From Opitutales bacterium (GTDB taxonomy: Bacteria; Verrucomicrobiota; Verrucomicrobiia; Opitutales; UBA2987), in the NCBI GenBank assembly GCA_021772555.1, contig JAJFLT010000242.1, forward strand, positions 1 through 20,188: a stretch of 20,188 nt of DNA, in the 5' to 3' direction. The translations under genes and the position numbers were made by a program. Under the pieces are notes generated by a model. The model was not told where the DNA came from. It saw nothing but the letters and a program-made list of their open reading frames with translations, and searched no databases. Positions 8,091-15,404 of the stretch are shown here, piece after piece. Each line of letters starts with the position of its first letter. Position 1 is the first letter of the stretch.

Positions 8091-8846
8091 ATGGCAAATT
8101 TACAGGATATTGTGGAGTATTGCGATAAGCGCTCCCGCCAAAAAGAAATTCCCGACTACGCGGGAGCCATGAACGGTCTGCAGGTGGCCAATAGCGGACG
8201 CGTTACCAAAATAGGGGCCGCCGTCGATGCGGGCGTTGTGCCCTTTACCAAGGCGGTCGAAGCGGAGGTTGATTTCCTCATCGTTCATCACGGTATTTTT
8301 TGGGACCCGCCCCGGCCCATAACCGATCGCAATTACGAAAAAATGCGAATCTTGTTCGATGGCGATTGTGCCCTTTACAGTTGTCACCTGCCTCTTGACT
8401 GCCATCCGGAAATTGGCAATAACTCACTCTTGGCCCAAAAACTCGGTTTGGAACCGGTTGGCTCATTTCATGAGTATGAAGGTAATTCCGTCTGCCTCCT
8501 TACGCAGTTTTCTGAAAACAGGGAATCCTTGAAAACATCATTAGGTGAATTGTTTTCAGGCGCTATCACGGCGATTGAATACGGTTCGGTCAATCCCTCG
8601 AAAGTGGCTATTCTCACTGGTAGCGGCGACTCTGTGGTGGGAGAGTTGAAGGCACGGGGAGTCGATACCCTAATAACCGGAGAGCTTAGGCAGAATCATT
8701 TTAATCTTGCCCAGGAGGACGGGCTCAACCTGTATCTTTGTGGGCACTATGCTACGGAAACATTCGGCGTATCCGCTCTGGCCGGGGAAGTTGCTAATAA
8801 ATTCGGGCTTCCCTACGAGTTCATAGCAACCGAATGCCCGCTTTGA
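8091..8846 (+). CDS. Nif3-like dinuclear metal centre protein
   Basis: Member of the Nif3/DUF34 family (also called GTP cyclohydrolase I type 2 homologues), toroidal hexamers with a two-metal site in each subunit. The physiological function of the family is not settled. The metal ligands are all visible: His66 and His67 in FLIVHHGIFW, Asp103 in HLPLDCHPEIG, and His219 and Glu223 in LCGHYATE. The length of 251 residues matches the short form lacking the PII-like insert. ATG 8091 is preferred over an in-frame TTG at 8076, because the family usually begins just before the LQDIVEYCD helix. It is followed 18 bases later by aroQ on the same strand. Confidence 0.92.
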   Translation: MANLQDIVEYCDKRSRQKEIPDYAGAMNGLQVANSGRVTKIGAAVDAGVVPFTKAVEAEVDFLIVHHGIFWDPPRPITDRNYEKMRILFDGDCALYSCHLPLDCHPEIGNNSLLAQKLGLEPVGSFHEYEGNSVCLLTQFSENRESLKTSLGELFSGAITAIEYGSVNPSKVAILTGSGDSVVGELKARGVDTLITGELRQNHFNLAQEDGLNLYLCGHYATETFGVSALAGEVANKFGLPYEFIATECPL

Positions 8847-8864
8847 GGAAACCCTTATCCAGAA

Positions 8865-9296
8865 ATGAGTAAAAAGATCGCCATTATGAACGGCCCCAAC
8901 CTCGATCGGCTGGGAAAACGGCAACCCGAGGTTTACGGCAGCCATACTTTGGATGATTTGGAGCAGATGGTCTCCGCGGAAGCGGATTCCCTCGGCCTGT
9001 CGGTCGAGTTCTTTCAATCGAATCATGAAGGGGCTCTTGTCGATAAGATCGCCTCTTTGGGCGATAGCGGCTTCGACGGAGTGGTTTTCAATCCCGGCGC
9101 CTACACTCATACCAGTGTGGCCCTGCGCGATGCCATTGCCGCCTCCGGCTTGTCCGTGGTCGAAGTTCATATATCCAACATTTATCAGCGAGAGGAGTTT
9201 CGGCACAAATCCCTCACGGCGCCGGTTTCAACCGGTTCCATCGCCGGATTGGGATTTCATGGATATATCGCCGCTCTGAGATTTTTAGCCCAGTAG
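8865..9296 (+). CDS. aroQ: 3-dehydroquinate dehydratase, type II
   Basis: Catalyses the third step of the shikimate pathway, dehydrating 3-dehydroquinate to 3-dehydroshikimate, as a cytoplasmic dodecamer. At 143 residues it is the normal type II size. The N-terminal NGPNLDRLGKRQPEVYG holds the catalytic Tyr24. NPGAYTHTS (76-84) binds substrate. His102 in VEVHISN and Arg113 in REEFRHKS complete the active site. Its TAG stop is the first triplet of an inverted repeat (9294-9377). It is likely co-transcribed with the Nif3-like gene 18 bases upstream. Confidence 0.96.
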   Translation: MSKKIAIMNGPNLDRLGKRQPEVYGSHTLDDLEQMVSAEADSLGLSVEFFQSNHEGALVDKIASLGDSGFDGVVFNPGAYTHTSVALRDAIAASGLSVVEVHISNIYQREEFRHKSLTAPVSTGSIAGLGFHGYIAALRFLAQ

Positions 9297-9377
9297 GAAG
9301 AAGGTTTCAGGTGATAGGATGCATGATGCAATATAATGGATGTCCTGAACCTGCTGAAACCTGACACCTGCTTCCTA
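9294..9377. repeat. Long imperfect inverted repeat with CTGAnACCTG-like tandem units
   Basis: The left arm TAGGAAGAAGGTTTCAGGT (9294-9312) matches the reverse complement of 9359-9377 at 17 of 19 positions. The left arm begins with the aroQ stop codon; the right arm ends 9 bases before the end of pgpA. The inner part is AT-richer and weakly paired (AGGA near 9316, TCCT near 9342). The right half also contains quasi-tandem units CTGAACCTG (9345-9353), CTGAAACCTG (9354-9363) and an overlapping CTGACACCTG (9361-9370). It sits between converging genes, so it could be a bidirectional terminator, but no U-tract follows. It could instead be a copy of a dispersed intergenic repeat. Confidence 0.65.
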
Positions 9378-9385
9378 CCCACCCA

Positions 9386-9895
9386 TCACACCACGGTCAG
9401 CCCCCAGAGGACTGCGTGAAGAGTCAGGCAAACAGCCAATGCAGCGGCCAGGTCATCAACTACGATTCCCACTCCACCAGGATAGTCTTGAAGCTTTTTT
9501 ATGCCCAGGGGCTTAATGATATCGAAAAACCGGAAAAGCCCGAAACCTAGAATAAATACAGCCCAGGCATAGCCCATTGTCAGATAAGGCTGCAGCCCGA
9601 TAAAACAAACCGGCATGGCCACGAATTCATCCAGCACGACCTGGCTCGGGTCTCTCTTGAAGAGGCGTTTTTCCGCTTCTCCGCAAAATACAATAGCCAG
9701 ATAAATAGTAAGGGTCAGCGTTATAAGATAGCTGAAATTACCCAGAGGATAAAAAACCACCGTATACCAGATCAGGCCGGCCAATGAACCGATGGTGCCA
9801 GGCGCCTTGCGGACATGGCCGCAGGGCCCCAGCGTGGCGATGTTAAGAACGCCTTTCGATGGAATGAAGCGGATCCAGCTTTGACGATCGTTCAT
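9386..9895 (-). CDS. pgpA: Phosphatidylglycerophosphatase A
   Basis: Inner-membrane phosphatase that removes phosphate from phosphatidylglycerophosphate to give phosphatidylglycerol. The PgpA motifs appear in order: KAPGTIGSLAG at residues 30-40, RDPSQVVLDE at 81-90, FRFFDIIKP at 121-129 and GGVGIVVDD at 140-148, with hydrophobic segments between them. At 169 residues it is typical. It lies 21 bases downstream of pgsA on the same strand and encodes the next step of the same pathway, which supports both assignments. Confidence 0.94.
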   Translation of the reverse strand: MNDRQSWIRFIPSKGVLNIATLGPCGHVRKAPGTIGSLAGLIWYTVVFYPLGNFSYLITLTLTIYLAIVFCGEAEKRLFKRDPSQVVLDEFVAMPVCFIGLQPYLTMGYAWAVFILGFGLFRFFDIIKPLGIKKLQDYPGGVGIVVDDLAAALAVCLTLHAVLWGLTVV

Positions 9896-9916
9896 CTAAG
9901 TTTTGAAAAGTAATCT

Positions 9917-10513
9917 CTAGTCCTCAACGGGGAAAAGGAGAGACCAGTATTTGGCAATATAGATGCCGCCGGAGTAAACCGTCAAAAGGGTGGCGAATAA
10001 AAAAAATCCGATCCCGGTGTAATAAATAAAGGTTTCAAAAGCGTTCAGATTCCAACCCGTCCATCGGGTGAAATCGAAATGGATGGCTGGCGCGCCCAGT
10101 AGCACGCTGATAGCGATTATTTGAAATACGGTCTTCTGCTTTCCCGTTTTTTCAGCGGCCAGGATGGTTCCCTGGCTTGCCGCCACCAGCCTGAGGCCTG
10201 TTACTAGAAATTCTCGGCTCACGATGAGAAGGACGCAAATGATTCCCCAGGGTGGCACCAAGTCGACGGCAAGGATGGCGATGAACATCCCGACGATTAA
10301 AATCTTGTCGGTCAATGCATCCATCAGTTTGCCGAAATCCGAGACACTATTACGTTTTCGGGCCAGGTAGCCGTCCAGCCAGTCGGTAATCCCTCCAAAA
10401 ATGAAAAGGAGCAGGGCCAGGGTGGCGGTGCCTTGCCATCTCAGGTAAAGCAGTCCCACGATGATAAAAAGTATGGGCACCCGCGAGAGGGTTAGCATAT
10501 TTGGCAGATTCAT
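9917..10513 (-). CDS. pgsA: CDP-diacylglycerol-glycerol-3-phosphate 3-phosphatidyltransferase
   Basis: Integral-membrane enzyme that joins CDP-diacylglycerol and glycerol 3-phosphate to make phosphatidylglycerophosphate. The CDP-alcohol phosphotransferase signature DGx2ARx8Gx3Dx3D is complete: Asp47, Gly48, Ala51, Arg52, Gly61, Asp65 and Asp69, preceded by Asp44. The N-terminal NLPNMLTLSRVP is characteristic of PgsA. Hydrophobic segments cover about residues 10-45, 75-95, 130-145 and 160-185. It starts with ATG and is divergent from coaD across a 112-base gap. It forms an operon with pgpA. Confidence 0.95.
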   Translation of the reverse strand: MNLPNMLTLSRVPILFIIVGLLYLRWQGTATLALLLFIFGGITDWLDGYLARKRNSVSDFGKLMDALTDKILIVGMFIAILAVDLVPPWGIICVLLIVSREFLVTGLRLVAASQGTILAAEKTGKQKTVFQIIAISVLLGAPAIHFDFTRWTGWNLNAFETFIYYTGIGFFLFATLLTVYSGGIYIAKYWSLLFPVED

Positions 10514-10578
10514 GGCCTGATGCTGCGAGGTTGCAAAGGAAGGGAAAAATGAATTGAATTTTTAAAAATGGGAAATCC

Positions 10579-10605
10579 TTGACTCTGGCACCCTAGAGGT
10601 AAAAT
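10579..10605 (+). promoter_or_regulatory. Possible sigma-70 type promoter for coaD
   Basis: TTGACT at 10579-10584 (5 of 6 to consensus) and TAAAAT at 10600-10605 (5 of 6) are separated by 15 bases, which is shorter than the ideal 17. The gap between pgsA and coaD must hold promoters for both directions. This is the best rightward match that I see; it would start transcription close to the coaD ATG at 10626. Confidence 0.35.
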
Positions 10606-10625
10606 CCTCCCAACGGCAATTTAAA

Positions 10626-11111
10626 ATGAGAACCGCAATTTATCCAGGCACTTTCGATCCCGTCACCAACGGCCACCTCGATGTGCTTTTTCGCGCCTCC
10701 CATATATTTGACAACATCATCATTGCAGTGGCCGAGAGCGAGGAAAAACATCCGCTCTTTGCCCTCGCCGAAAGACTCCAATTGATTCAGGAAAACATTG
10801 CCCAAGGGCAAAACGTCCAAGTCGCCTCTTTTCGCGGATTACTGATCGATTATGCAAAAAAAATGGGTGCTTCGGCCATTGTCAGGGGTTTGCGGGCTGT
10901 TTCCGATTTCGAGTTCGAATTTCAAATGACCCAAATGAATCGCCATTTAGACGACGACCTGGAAACCATATTTTTAATGCCGAAACAGGATTACTTTTTT
11001 ACCAGTTCGAGTTTGATCAAACAGGTGGCGCGATTCCAGGGGAAAATTGACAGCCTCGTGCCAGCCAATGTGGAGAGAGCCCTCGACAGAAAATTTGGAC
11101 ATAAGGGTTAG
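10626..11111 (+). CDS. coaD: Phosphopantetheine adenylyltransferase
   Basis: Adenylates 4'-phosphopantetheine to dephospho-CoA, the penultimate step of coenzyme A synthesis. At 161 residues it is the standard bacterial size. The N-terminal IYPGTFDPVTNGHLD holds the nucleotide-binding T/HxGH motif (14-17). IVRGLRAVSDFEFEFQM and the C-terminal SSSLIKQVARF, with the adenylate-binding Ser/Arg residues, are characteristic. The usual GG after that motif is replaced by QG, a small change. It is divergent from pgsA and is followed 60 bases later by an MFS transporter gene. Confidence 0.97.
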   Translation: MRTAIYPGTFDPVTNGHLDVLFRASHIFDNIIIAVAESEEKHPLFALAERLQLIQENIAQGQNVQVASFRGLLIDYAKKMGASAIVRGLRAVSDFEFEFQMTQMNRHLDDDLETIFLMPKQDYFFTSSSLIKQVARFQGKIDSLVPANVERALDRKFGHKG

Positions 11112-11171
11112 GCTGTGGGCCTTTCACCCGGAATAGTCGATTTCTCCGTATAAACAAAGCTACGCTCCTCC

Positions 11172-12569
11172 ATGCCAGCGCCCTCACCTATGAACACCGG
11201 TCAATCCGCTCACCCTGAAAACGCCCCCCGCAACCTCATGGGAGTGGTTTTCCTGACCCTTTTTATCGATCTGGTGGGATTTTCCATCATATTCCCCCTG
11301 TTTCCGGCCATGCTCGATTATTACCTCCCGGCGGAAGGGCAGATAGGGGTTTTCGCATGGATAATCAATTGGCTGGGCAATTCAACCCGGATGGGAGGCG
11401 GTGTTGGAGACTCGACATTTCTTGCCCATGTCTTGTTTGGCGGTTTCCTCGGCTCGCTCTATTCGCTTTTACAATTCGTCTTCGCGCCGATCTGGGGCCG
11501 TCTATCGGATCGCTATGGTCGCAAACCAATTTTACTTCTGACCATCTCGGGAAATACGCTCGGTTACCTTTTGTGGGCATTCAGCGGTTCTTTTTGGCTA
11601 CTGATCGCGTCACGCATTTTAAGTGGAACGAGCAGCGGCAACCTGTCGGTGGCCACGGCGGCGGTGGCCGATATCACCTCGGTTGAAAAACGCTCCAAGG
11701 GCATGGCCTTGGTCGGGGTGGCCTTTGGGCTTGGTTTCTTGGTCGGTCCCGCCATCGGCGGTTTTTCCTCTCTCGTCGATTTAACCGCCCATTCTCCCGA
11801 ATTGGTTCGTTTGGGGATCAACCCATTTTCCGTTCCGGCCTTTATCGCTTTTTCACTTTCTCTCCTCAACCTCCTCTGGGTGGCGTTCCGATTCGATGAA
11901 ACTCTGCCCTCCGAAAAACGGCAGTCACGGCTTGAGCGCCAGCTTCCGGGTTTCAAATTAAGTCAATTTCTGGGCGGTGGAGCCAGCCCCGTGAAAAGAA
12001 CCAATCTCGTTTATTTTATTTTCATTCTCGCTTTCAGCGGCATGGAGTTCACCCTGACCTTCCTTTCTCTTGAGCGCCTGGGCTACCAGCCTGTGGATAA
12101 TGCCAAAATGTTTCTCTATATCGGATTTGCGCTTATACTCGTGCAAGGAGGGTTGGTTCACAGTCTGGTTCCGAAATTCGGAGAAAAGCGTTTGCTTTTG
12201 AGTGGAATTATCAGTGGATCGCTGGCGTTCGCCTTTCTTGCTTTTGCCTCGACCTGGATATTTTTTTATATCGGTTTGGGACTTTTGGCTTTGGGAGCCG
12301 GCTTGTCCACTCCCACGCTTACCGCTCTTGTTTCTCTCTATTCCAGCGAGAAAGAACAAGGTCGCGTGATGGGCGCGTTTCGTTCTTCCGGGTCGCTGGG
12401 TAGAGCCATAGGTCCTCTTATGGCTGCGGCCGTCTATTGGTATTTCGGGTCGCGAGTCTCCTATCTCTATGGATCCCTGGTGATCCTTTTGCCATTGTGT
12501 TTGGCGCTGTTCTTGCCTCGTCCGCAAAAGAATCCTGAAACGCCGCTCATGGCTCAAGATTCTACATGA
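11172..12569 (+). CDS. MFS transporter, TetA/multidrug-efflux-like
   Basis: Inner-membrane major facilitator superfamily protein, 465 residues, about 12 hydrophobic segments. The MFS motif A between helices 2 and 3 is clear (GRLSDRYGRKP, 109-119). The first helix (VVFLTLFIDLVGFSIIFPLF) resembles TetA-type drug:proton antiporters. The stretch between helices 1 and 2 is longer than usual (about residues 48-85), with Gly-rich GGGVGD. The substrate cannot be read from sequence; tetracycline-like or other efflux is only the family default. ATG 11172 and ATG 11190 are both possible starts; neither has a clear ribosome-binding site. Its last 16 bases overlap the end of the convergent gpsA. Confidence 0.85.
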   Translation: MPAPSPMNTGQSAHPENAPRNLMGVVFLTLFIDLVGFSIIFPLFPAMLDYYLPAEGQIGVFAWIINWLGNSTRMGGGVGDSTFLAHVLFGGFLGSLYSLLQFVFAPIWGRLSDRYGRKPILLLTISGNTLGYLLWAFSGSFWLLIASRILSGTSSGNLSVATAAVADITSVEKRSKGMALVGVAFGLGFLVGPAIGGFSSLVDLTAHSPELVRLGINPFSVPAFIAFSLSLLNLLWVAFRFDETLPSEKRQSRLERQLPGFKLSQFLGGGASPVKRTNLVYFIFILAFSGMEFTLTFLSLERLGYQPVDNAKMFLYIGFALILVQGGLVHSLVPKFGEKRLLLSGIISGSLAFAFLAFASTWIFFYIGLGLLALGAGLSTPTLTALVSLYSSEKEQGRVMGAFRSSGSLGRAIGPLMAAAVYWYFGSRVSYLYGSLVILLPLCLALFLPRPQKNPETPLMAQDST

Positions 12570-13573
12570 TCGGAGTTTTCCGGCTTGAGCTGCCGGTTCA
12601 TCAATTCGGTGATGGATGCGGCCGGTTTTTTCCCCTCGTATAGGACCGCGTGCACTTCATTCAGAATAGGAGCCTCCAATCCCTGATTCCGGCACAGACG
12701 GTAAAAACAGTCCGTTGTCCCATAGCCTTCCACCGTCATTTTTCTTCTTTCGATTAATTCTTTGATTCCCAGACCCTCGGCGATCAATTGGCCGAAAGTG
12801 CGGTTGCGGCTCTGTTGGCCATTGCAGGTCAGAAGCAAGTCCCCACAGCCGCTCAACCCATAAAAAGTTTCCGTGCGCCCCCCCAGGCGATTGCCCAGAC
12901 GGACCATTTCGGCCAATGCGCGGGTCAGCAAGGTGGCCTTGGCATTTTCACCCAGCATCAATCCGTCGCAAATACCGGCGGCGATGGCGTAAACGTTTTT
13001 CAGGCAGGAACCGAGTTCCACGCCAACTAAATCCGAACTCGTGTAAACCCTCAAACTGGAACTGCTGAAGGCGTGCTGGACGGTCTCCGTGAAAGGCTCA
13101 TTTCTGTCACTGGCGAAAACCATAGCCGTGGGTCTTCCCGCCGCCACTTCGTTGGCAAAAGTCGGGCCGGTCAAAGTGCCGTGGATGAATTCGGGCAGGA
13201 CTTCGCGGAGGATTTCAACCGGCTTTTTAAGGGTGTCTATTTCCAGGCCTTTGCAAAGGGTAACAAAAAGTTTAAGATTGGCCGCGGAGTCCAGATTCTT
13301 CTTAACACTCAGACAAATCTCACGCAGACCCTTGGAGGGAGTGGCCAGTAGGACAGCGTCCGCTTCCATCAAAATGGGCTTTAATTTCCATCCGATCTGG
13401 ATGTTGTTATCGAGAGAAATGTCTGGCAAATAAGACCTATTTTCTCTGGAGGTGGATATTTCCAGGGCCTGCTCCATGCGGCGCGGGGCCAGCGTGACGG
13501 TGTTACCCGCTCTGGACAAATGAATCGCCATGGCCGTACCCCAGGCTCCCGCTCCCAAAACACAAAAATTCAC
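12554..13573 (-). CDS. gpsA: Glycerol-3-phosphate dehydrogenase [NAD(P)+]
   Basis: Reduces dihydroxyacetone phosphate to sn-glycerol 3-phosphate, the precursor of phospholipids. It therefore supplies the substrate of the pgsA product encoded 2 kb away. The Rossmann loop VLGAGAWGTAMA is at residues 5-16. LLATPSKGLR, the active-site Lys108 in LCKGLE, TGPTFANEVAAGRPTA, the catalytic Lys192 in SCLKNVYAIAAG and the SRNRTFG motif follow in order. The 339-residue length is normal. It starts with GTG at 13573, only 3 bases after the stop of the upstream response regulator, with GAGGG about 7 bases before it. The two genes are probably translated from one message. Confidence 0.96.
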   Translation of the reverse strand: MNFCVLGAGAWGTAMAIHLSRAGNTVTLAPRRMEQALEISTSRENRSYLPDISLDNNIQIGWKLKPILMEADAVLLATPSKGLREICLSVKKNLDSAANLKLFVTLCKGLEIDTLKKPVEILREVLPEFIHGTLTGPTFANEVAAGRPTAMVFASDRNEPFTETVQHAFSSSSLRVYTSSDLVGVELGSCLKNVYAIAAGICDGLMLGENAKATLLTRALAEMVRLGNRLGGRTETFYGLSGCGDLLLTCNGQQSRNRTFGQLIAEGLGIKELIERRKMTVEGYGTTDCFYRLCRNQGLEAPILNEVHAVLYEGKKPAASITELMNRQLKPENSDHVES

Positions 13574-13576
13574 ACC

Positions 13577-14158
13577 TCAACCCTCGTTATGTGATTTTTT
13601 CAATTCTTCAAGTTGGGGAATGACAACATCTTTGTAACAGTTTGGGCAAACGCTGTGGCTGAAGTTGGTCCCAATTTTATTGCCGATATAGGTTTCCACC
13701 TGTTGCCAGTAGTTATTGTCGTCTCGCACTTTCTTACAGTAGGAACAGATCGGTAGCATACTCTCAAGATGAATAATCTGGGTGGCATACTTCAATATGC
13801 GTTCGGCCACCCTGAGGCGCATCCAGATCTGGTCTTTATCGAGTGGTTTGGCCAGAAAATCGTCGATTCCCGCCTGCATTGCTTTCATATAGGTTTCTTT
13901 TCCGTGTACATTGGCCGAAAGCAGGATAAAATAAGTATATTCGGTATCTTCCCTGGCACGCACCTTTCGGCAAAAATCGAGCCCATCCAGTTTCGGCATA
14001 AGCCAATCGCTGACAATAATCCGATAGGGGAATTTATTATGGGCATTCCAGGCATCCTCTCCATTGGTAAATGAGTCCACCTGATGACCCAGGTTCTCCA
14101 GAGTGGCTGTGAGAAGCTTTCGTGATATAAGATCGTCTTCCGCAATTAAAATATTCAT
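13577..14158 (-). CDS. Response regulator: receiver domain plus C-terminal four-Cys module
   Basis: 193 residues. The first 120 form a CheY-like receiver: acidic pocket Glu7-Asp8-Asp9, phospho-accepting Asp51 in IVSDWLMPKLDG, Ser81 and Lys104. The C-terminal module is a recognisable add-on found on many signalling proteins: PICSYCKKVRDDNNYWQQ with Cys138 and Cys141, then FSHSVCPNC with Cys171 and Cys174. It looks like a small metal-binding or redox-sensitive unit. There is no DNA-binding or enzymatic output domain, so it probably acts through protein contacts. No histidine kinase lies in the window. It is followed 3 bases later by gpsA and lies 141 bases after the MOSC gene on the same strand. 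Confidence 0.88.
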   Translation of the reverse strand: MNILIAEDDLISRKLLTATLENLGHQVDSFTNGEDAWNAHNKFPYRIIVSDWLMPKLDGLDFCRKVRAREDTEYTYFILLSANVHGKETYMKAMQAGIDDFLAKPLDKDQIWMRLRVAERILKYATQIIHLESMLPICSYCKKVRDDNNYWQQVETYIGNKIGTNFSHSVCPNCYKDVVIPQLEELKKSHNEG

Positions 14159-14265
14159 GGGCTAGGCTCTTGCCATAGAACTGGGGGGATGGCTGTCGCG
14201 CTGATTCGGGCTTTGCAACTTTTAATGGATGCCAAAAGCTATTGTTTACAAAATTCGAGTCTTTT

Positions 14266-14289
14266 TGGAAACAACAAAAATGGTTTCCA
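14266..14289. other. Short inverted repeat between MOSC gene and response regulator
   Basis: TGGAAAC at 14266-14272 pairs exactly with GTTTCCA at 14283-14289, with a 10-base loop. It lies just after the MOSC stop codon, reading on the minus strand. The bases after the stem on that strand are A-rich rather than T-rich, so it is not a standard intrinsic terminator. It may be an operator for the response regulator or a processing site. Apart from this repeat I see no clear element in the 141-base gap. Confidence 0.3.
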
Positions 14290-14299
14290 TAGTTGATCG

Positions 14300-14809
14300 T
14301 TAGTGGTGGAGGGTCGTTTCTGGCAAATTCAGGTAGGCCTGCCCAGTGTGGAGGACTCCATCTCGCAGGATGCGTACCCTCAGTCCTCCTCTGTTTTGTA
14401 AATAGGCCTCCAATCCCGGTGCCACTTCCTGGTCCATCCAATAACAGGGGCTGCACTCCTCGGTTCCTTCAAAAAGAATTCCCGAAATTTCAAATTGCTT
14501 GCCGATCAAGCCGTTCAGTTCAACACCTTCAATCAAGATATTTCTCCGCAGAGACTTCGGTGTTAAATTCGCAAGATTGAGTTGAATCTTTGCCTTCTGA
14601 TAAACCGACCAATCGAAAAAAGTAGCTTGGCCCTTAAAATTCTCCTTGTGTCCAAAATAGCGATCTCCCTCAATACCCTGGCCGGCCACCAGCCGCGCTT
14701 CTTCGACACGATCTACCGGGTGGTTGCCCCGCGGTCGGCCGTGATGGCCTTTGAAATCGTGTCCCGGCGATAGGTATATGGCGTGGATTTGAACGGATTG
14801 GGCTGCCAT
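14300..14809 (-). CDS. MOSC-domain protein
   Basis: 169 residues forming a stand-alone MOSC (molybdenum cofactor sulfurase C-terminal) domain. The family is predicted to handle the molybdenum cofactor or its sulfur. The evidence is IEGDRYFGH near residue 46, the SLRRNILIEGVELNGLIG segment (86-103) and the conserved ECSPC with Cys119 and Cys122 near the end. It starts 4 bases after the stop of the NapF-like gene and appears to be the last gene of the ferredoxin operon. This placement hints at a molybdenum enzyme as the operon's client. It could equally be a generic sulfur-carrier or detoxification protein of the YiiM/YuaD type. Confidence 0.85.
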   Translation of the reverse strand: MAAQSVQIHAIYLSPGHDFKGHHGRPRGNHPVDRVEEARLVAGQGIEGDRYFGHKENFKGQATFFDWSVYQKAKIQLNLANLTPKSLRRNILIEGVELNGLIGKQFEISGILFEGTEECSPCYWMDQEVAPGLEAYLQNRGGLRVRILRDGVLHTGQAYLNLPETTLHH

Positions 14810-14813
14810 CTTT

Positions 14814-15398
14814 TTACAAAATTTGATGTTCTAATACAGGTACAATCTTTAAAGAAACAGGAGTAGATTCGCAATAAAGAACGCACAGGCCGCAGCCAAC
14901 GCATTTTTCTTCGTCAAGAACCGGCATTCGGTTGCGCATGGTTATAGCTTTAATATCGGAAGGGCAGGTCACCGCGCACCGGTCGCACAGTATGCCCTCT
15001 GCCGCCAGGCAGGTTTCCAGGTCCAACATAGCCTTCCCGATGGGCGCAATTTCTTTTTCGGGGCTCGAGGCCAAAGCTCCGGTCGGGCAGGCATCGATAC
15101 AGGGCATATCCGGGCACCACCGGCAGGCATTTTTATTGGGTTCGAGAGCGGGTGTTCCCTCCCGACCACCTGCTGCGGGTCCAAGATGAAAGATCGCCTC
15201 GTAGGGACAGGCTTCTGTGCATTTCGGGCAGCCTTCGCAAAGGGCAAGGAATTCCGCCTCGTTCATCAACGCGCCGGGTGGGCGGATGATTTTCTTTGTC
15301 GTTTCTTGGCGTTCCTCTTGCTCCTTTTCGAAAACCAGCTCCGGTAGATCGGAGAGCCTGAGCCTGAATAGCTGTCTTCGGGTGATTTTTGCGCTCAT
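14814..15398 (-). CDS. NapF-like ferredoxin with four [4Fe-4S] sites
   Basis: 194 residues, no signal peptide or membrane segment, so probably cytoplasmic as NapF is. The N-terminus ITRRQLFRLRL and the RPPGA..E..FL..C pattern are NapF/NapG-like. Sixteen cysteines form four sets: 54-57-60-64, 92-95-100-104 (one widened spacing), 130-138-141-145 (widened first spacing) and 166-169-172-176. Each set is followed by the expected Pro or Cys/Pro context except the last (CESTP). NapF proteins help mature or feed electrons to periplasmic nitrate reductase. Gaps to its neighbours are 6 bases upstream and 4 downstream. No good ribosome-binding site precedes the ATG, only an A-rich run, so coupling to the upstream gene is likely. 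Confidence 0.85.
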   Translation of the reverse strand: MSAKITRRQLFRLRLSDLPELVFEKEQEERQETTKKIIRPPGALMNEAEFLALCEGCPKCTEACPYEAIFHLGPAAGGREGTPALEPNKNACRWCPDMPCIDACPTGALASSPEKEIAPIGKAMLDLETCLAAEGILCDRCAVTCPSDIKAITMRNRMPVLDEEKCVGCGLCVLYCESTPVSLKIVPVLEHQIL

Positions 15399-15404
15399 GT
15401 TTTT

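Noticed and set aside
9294..9377. Inverted repeat considered as a CRISPR remnant or insertion-sequence end
   Set aside because: There are no regular repeat-spacer units and no transposase or cas gene nearby; the arms are only 19 bases and imperfect.
11958..12557. 199-codon minus-strand open frame opposite the MFS gene
   Set aside because: Polar Ser/Gln/Lys-rich translation is what a membrane-protein gene gives when read on the other strand; no family resemblance.
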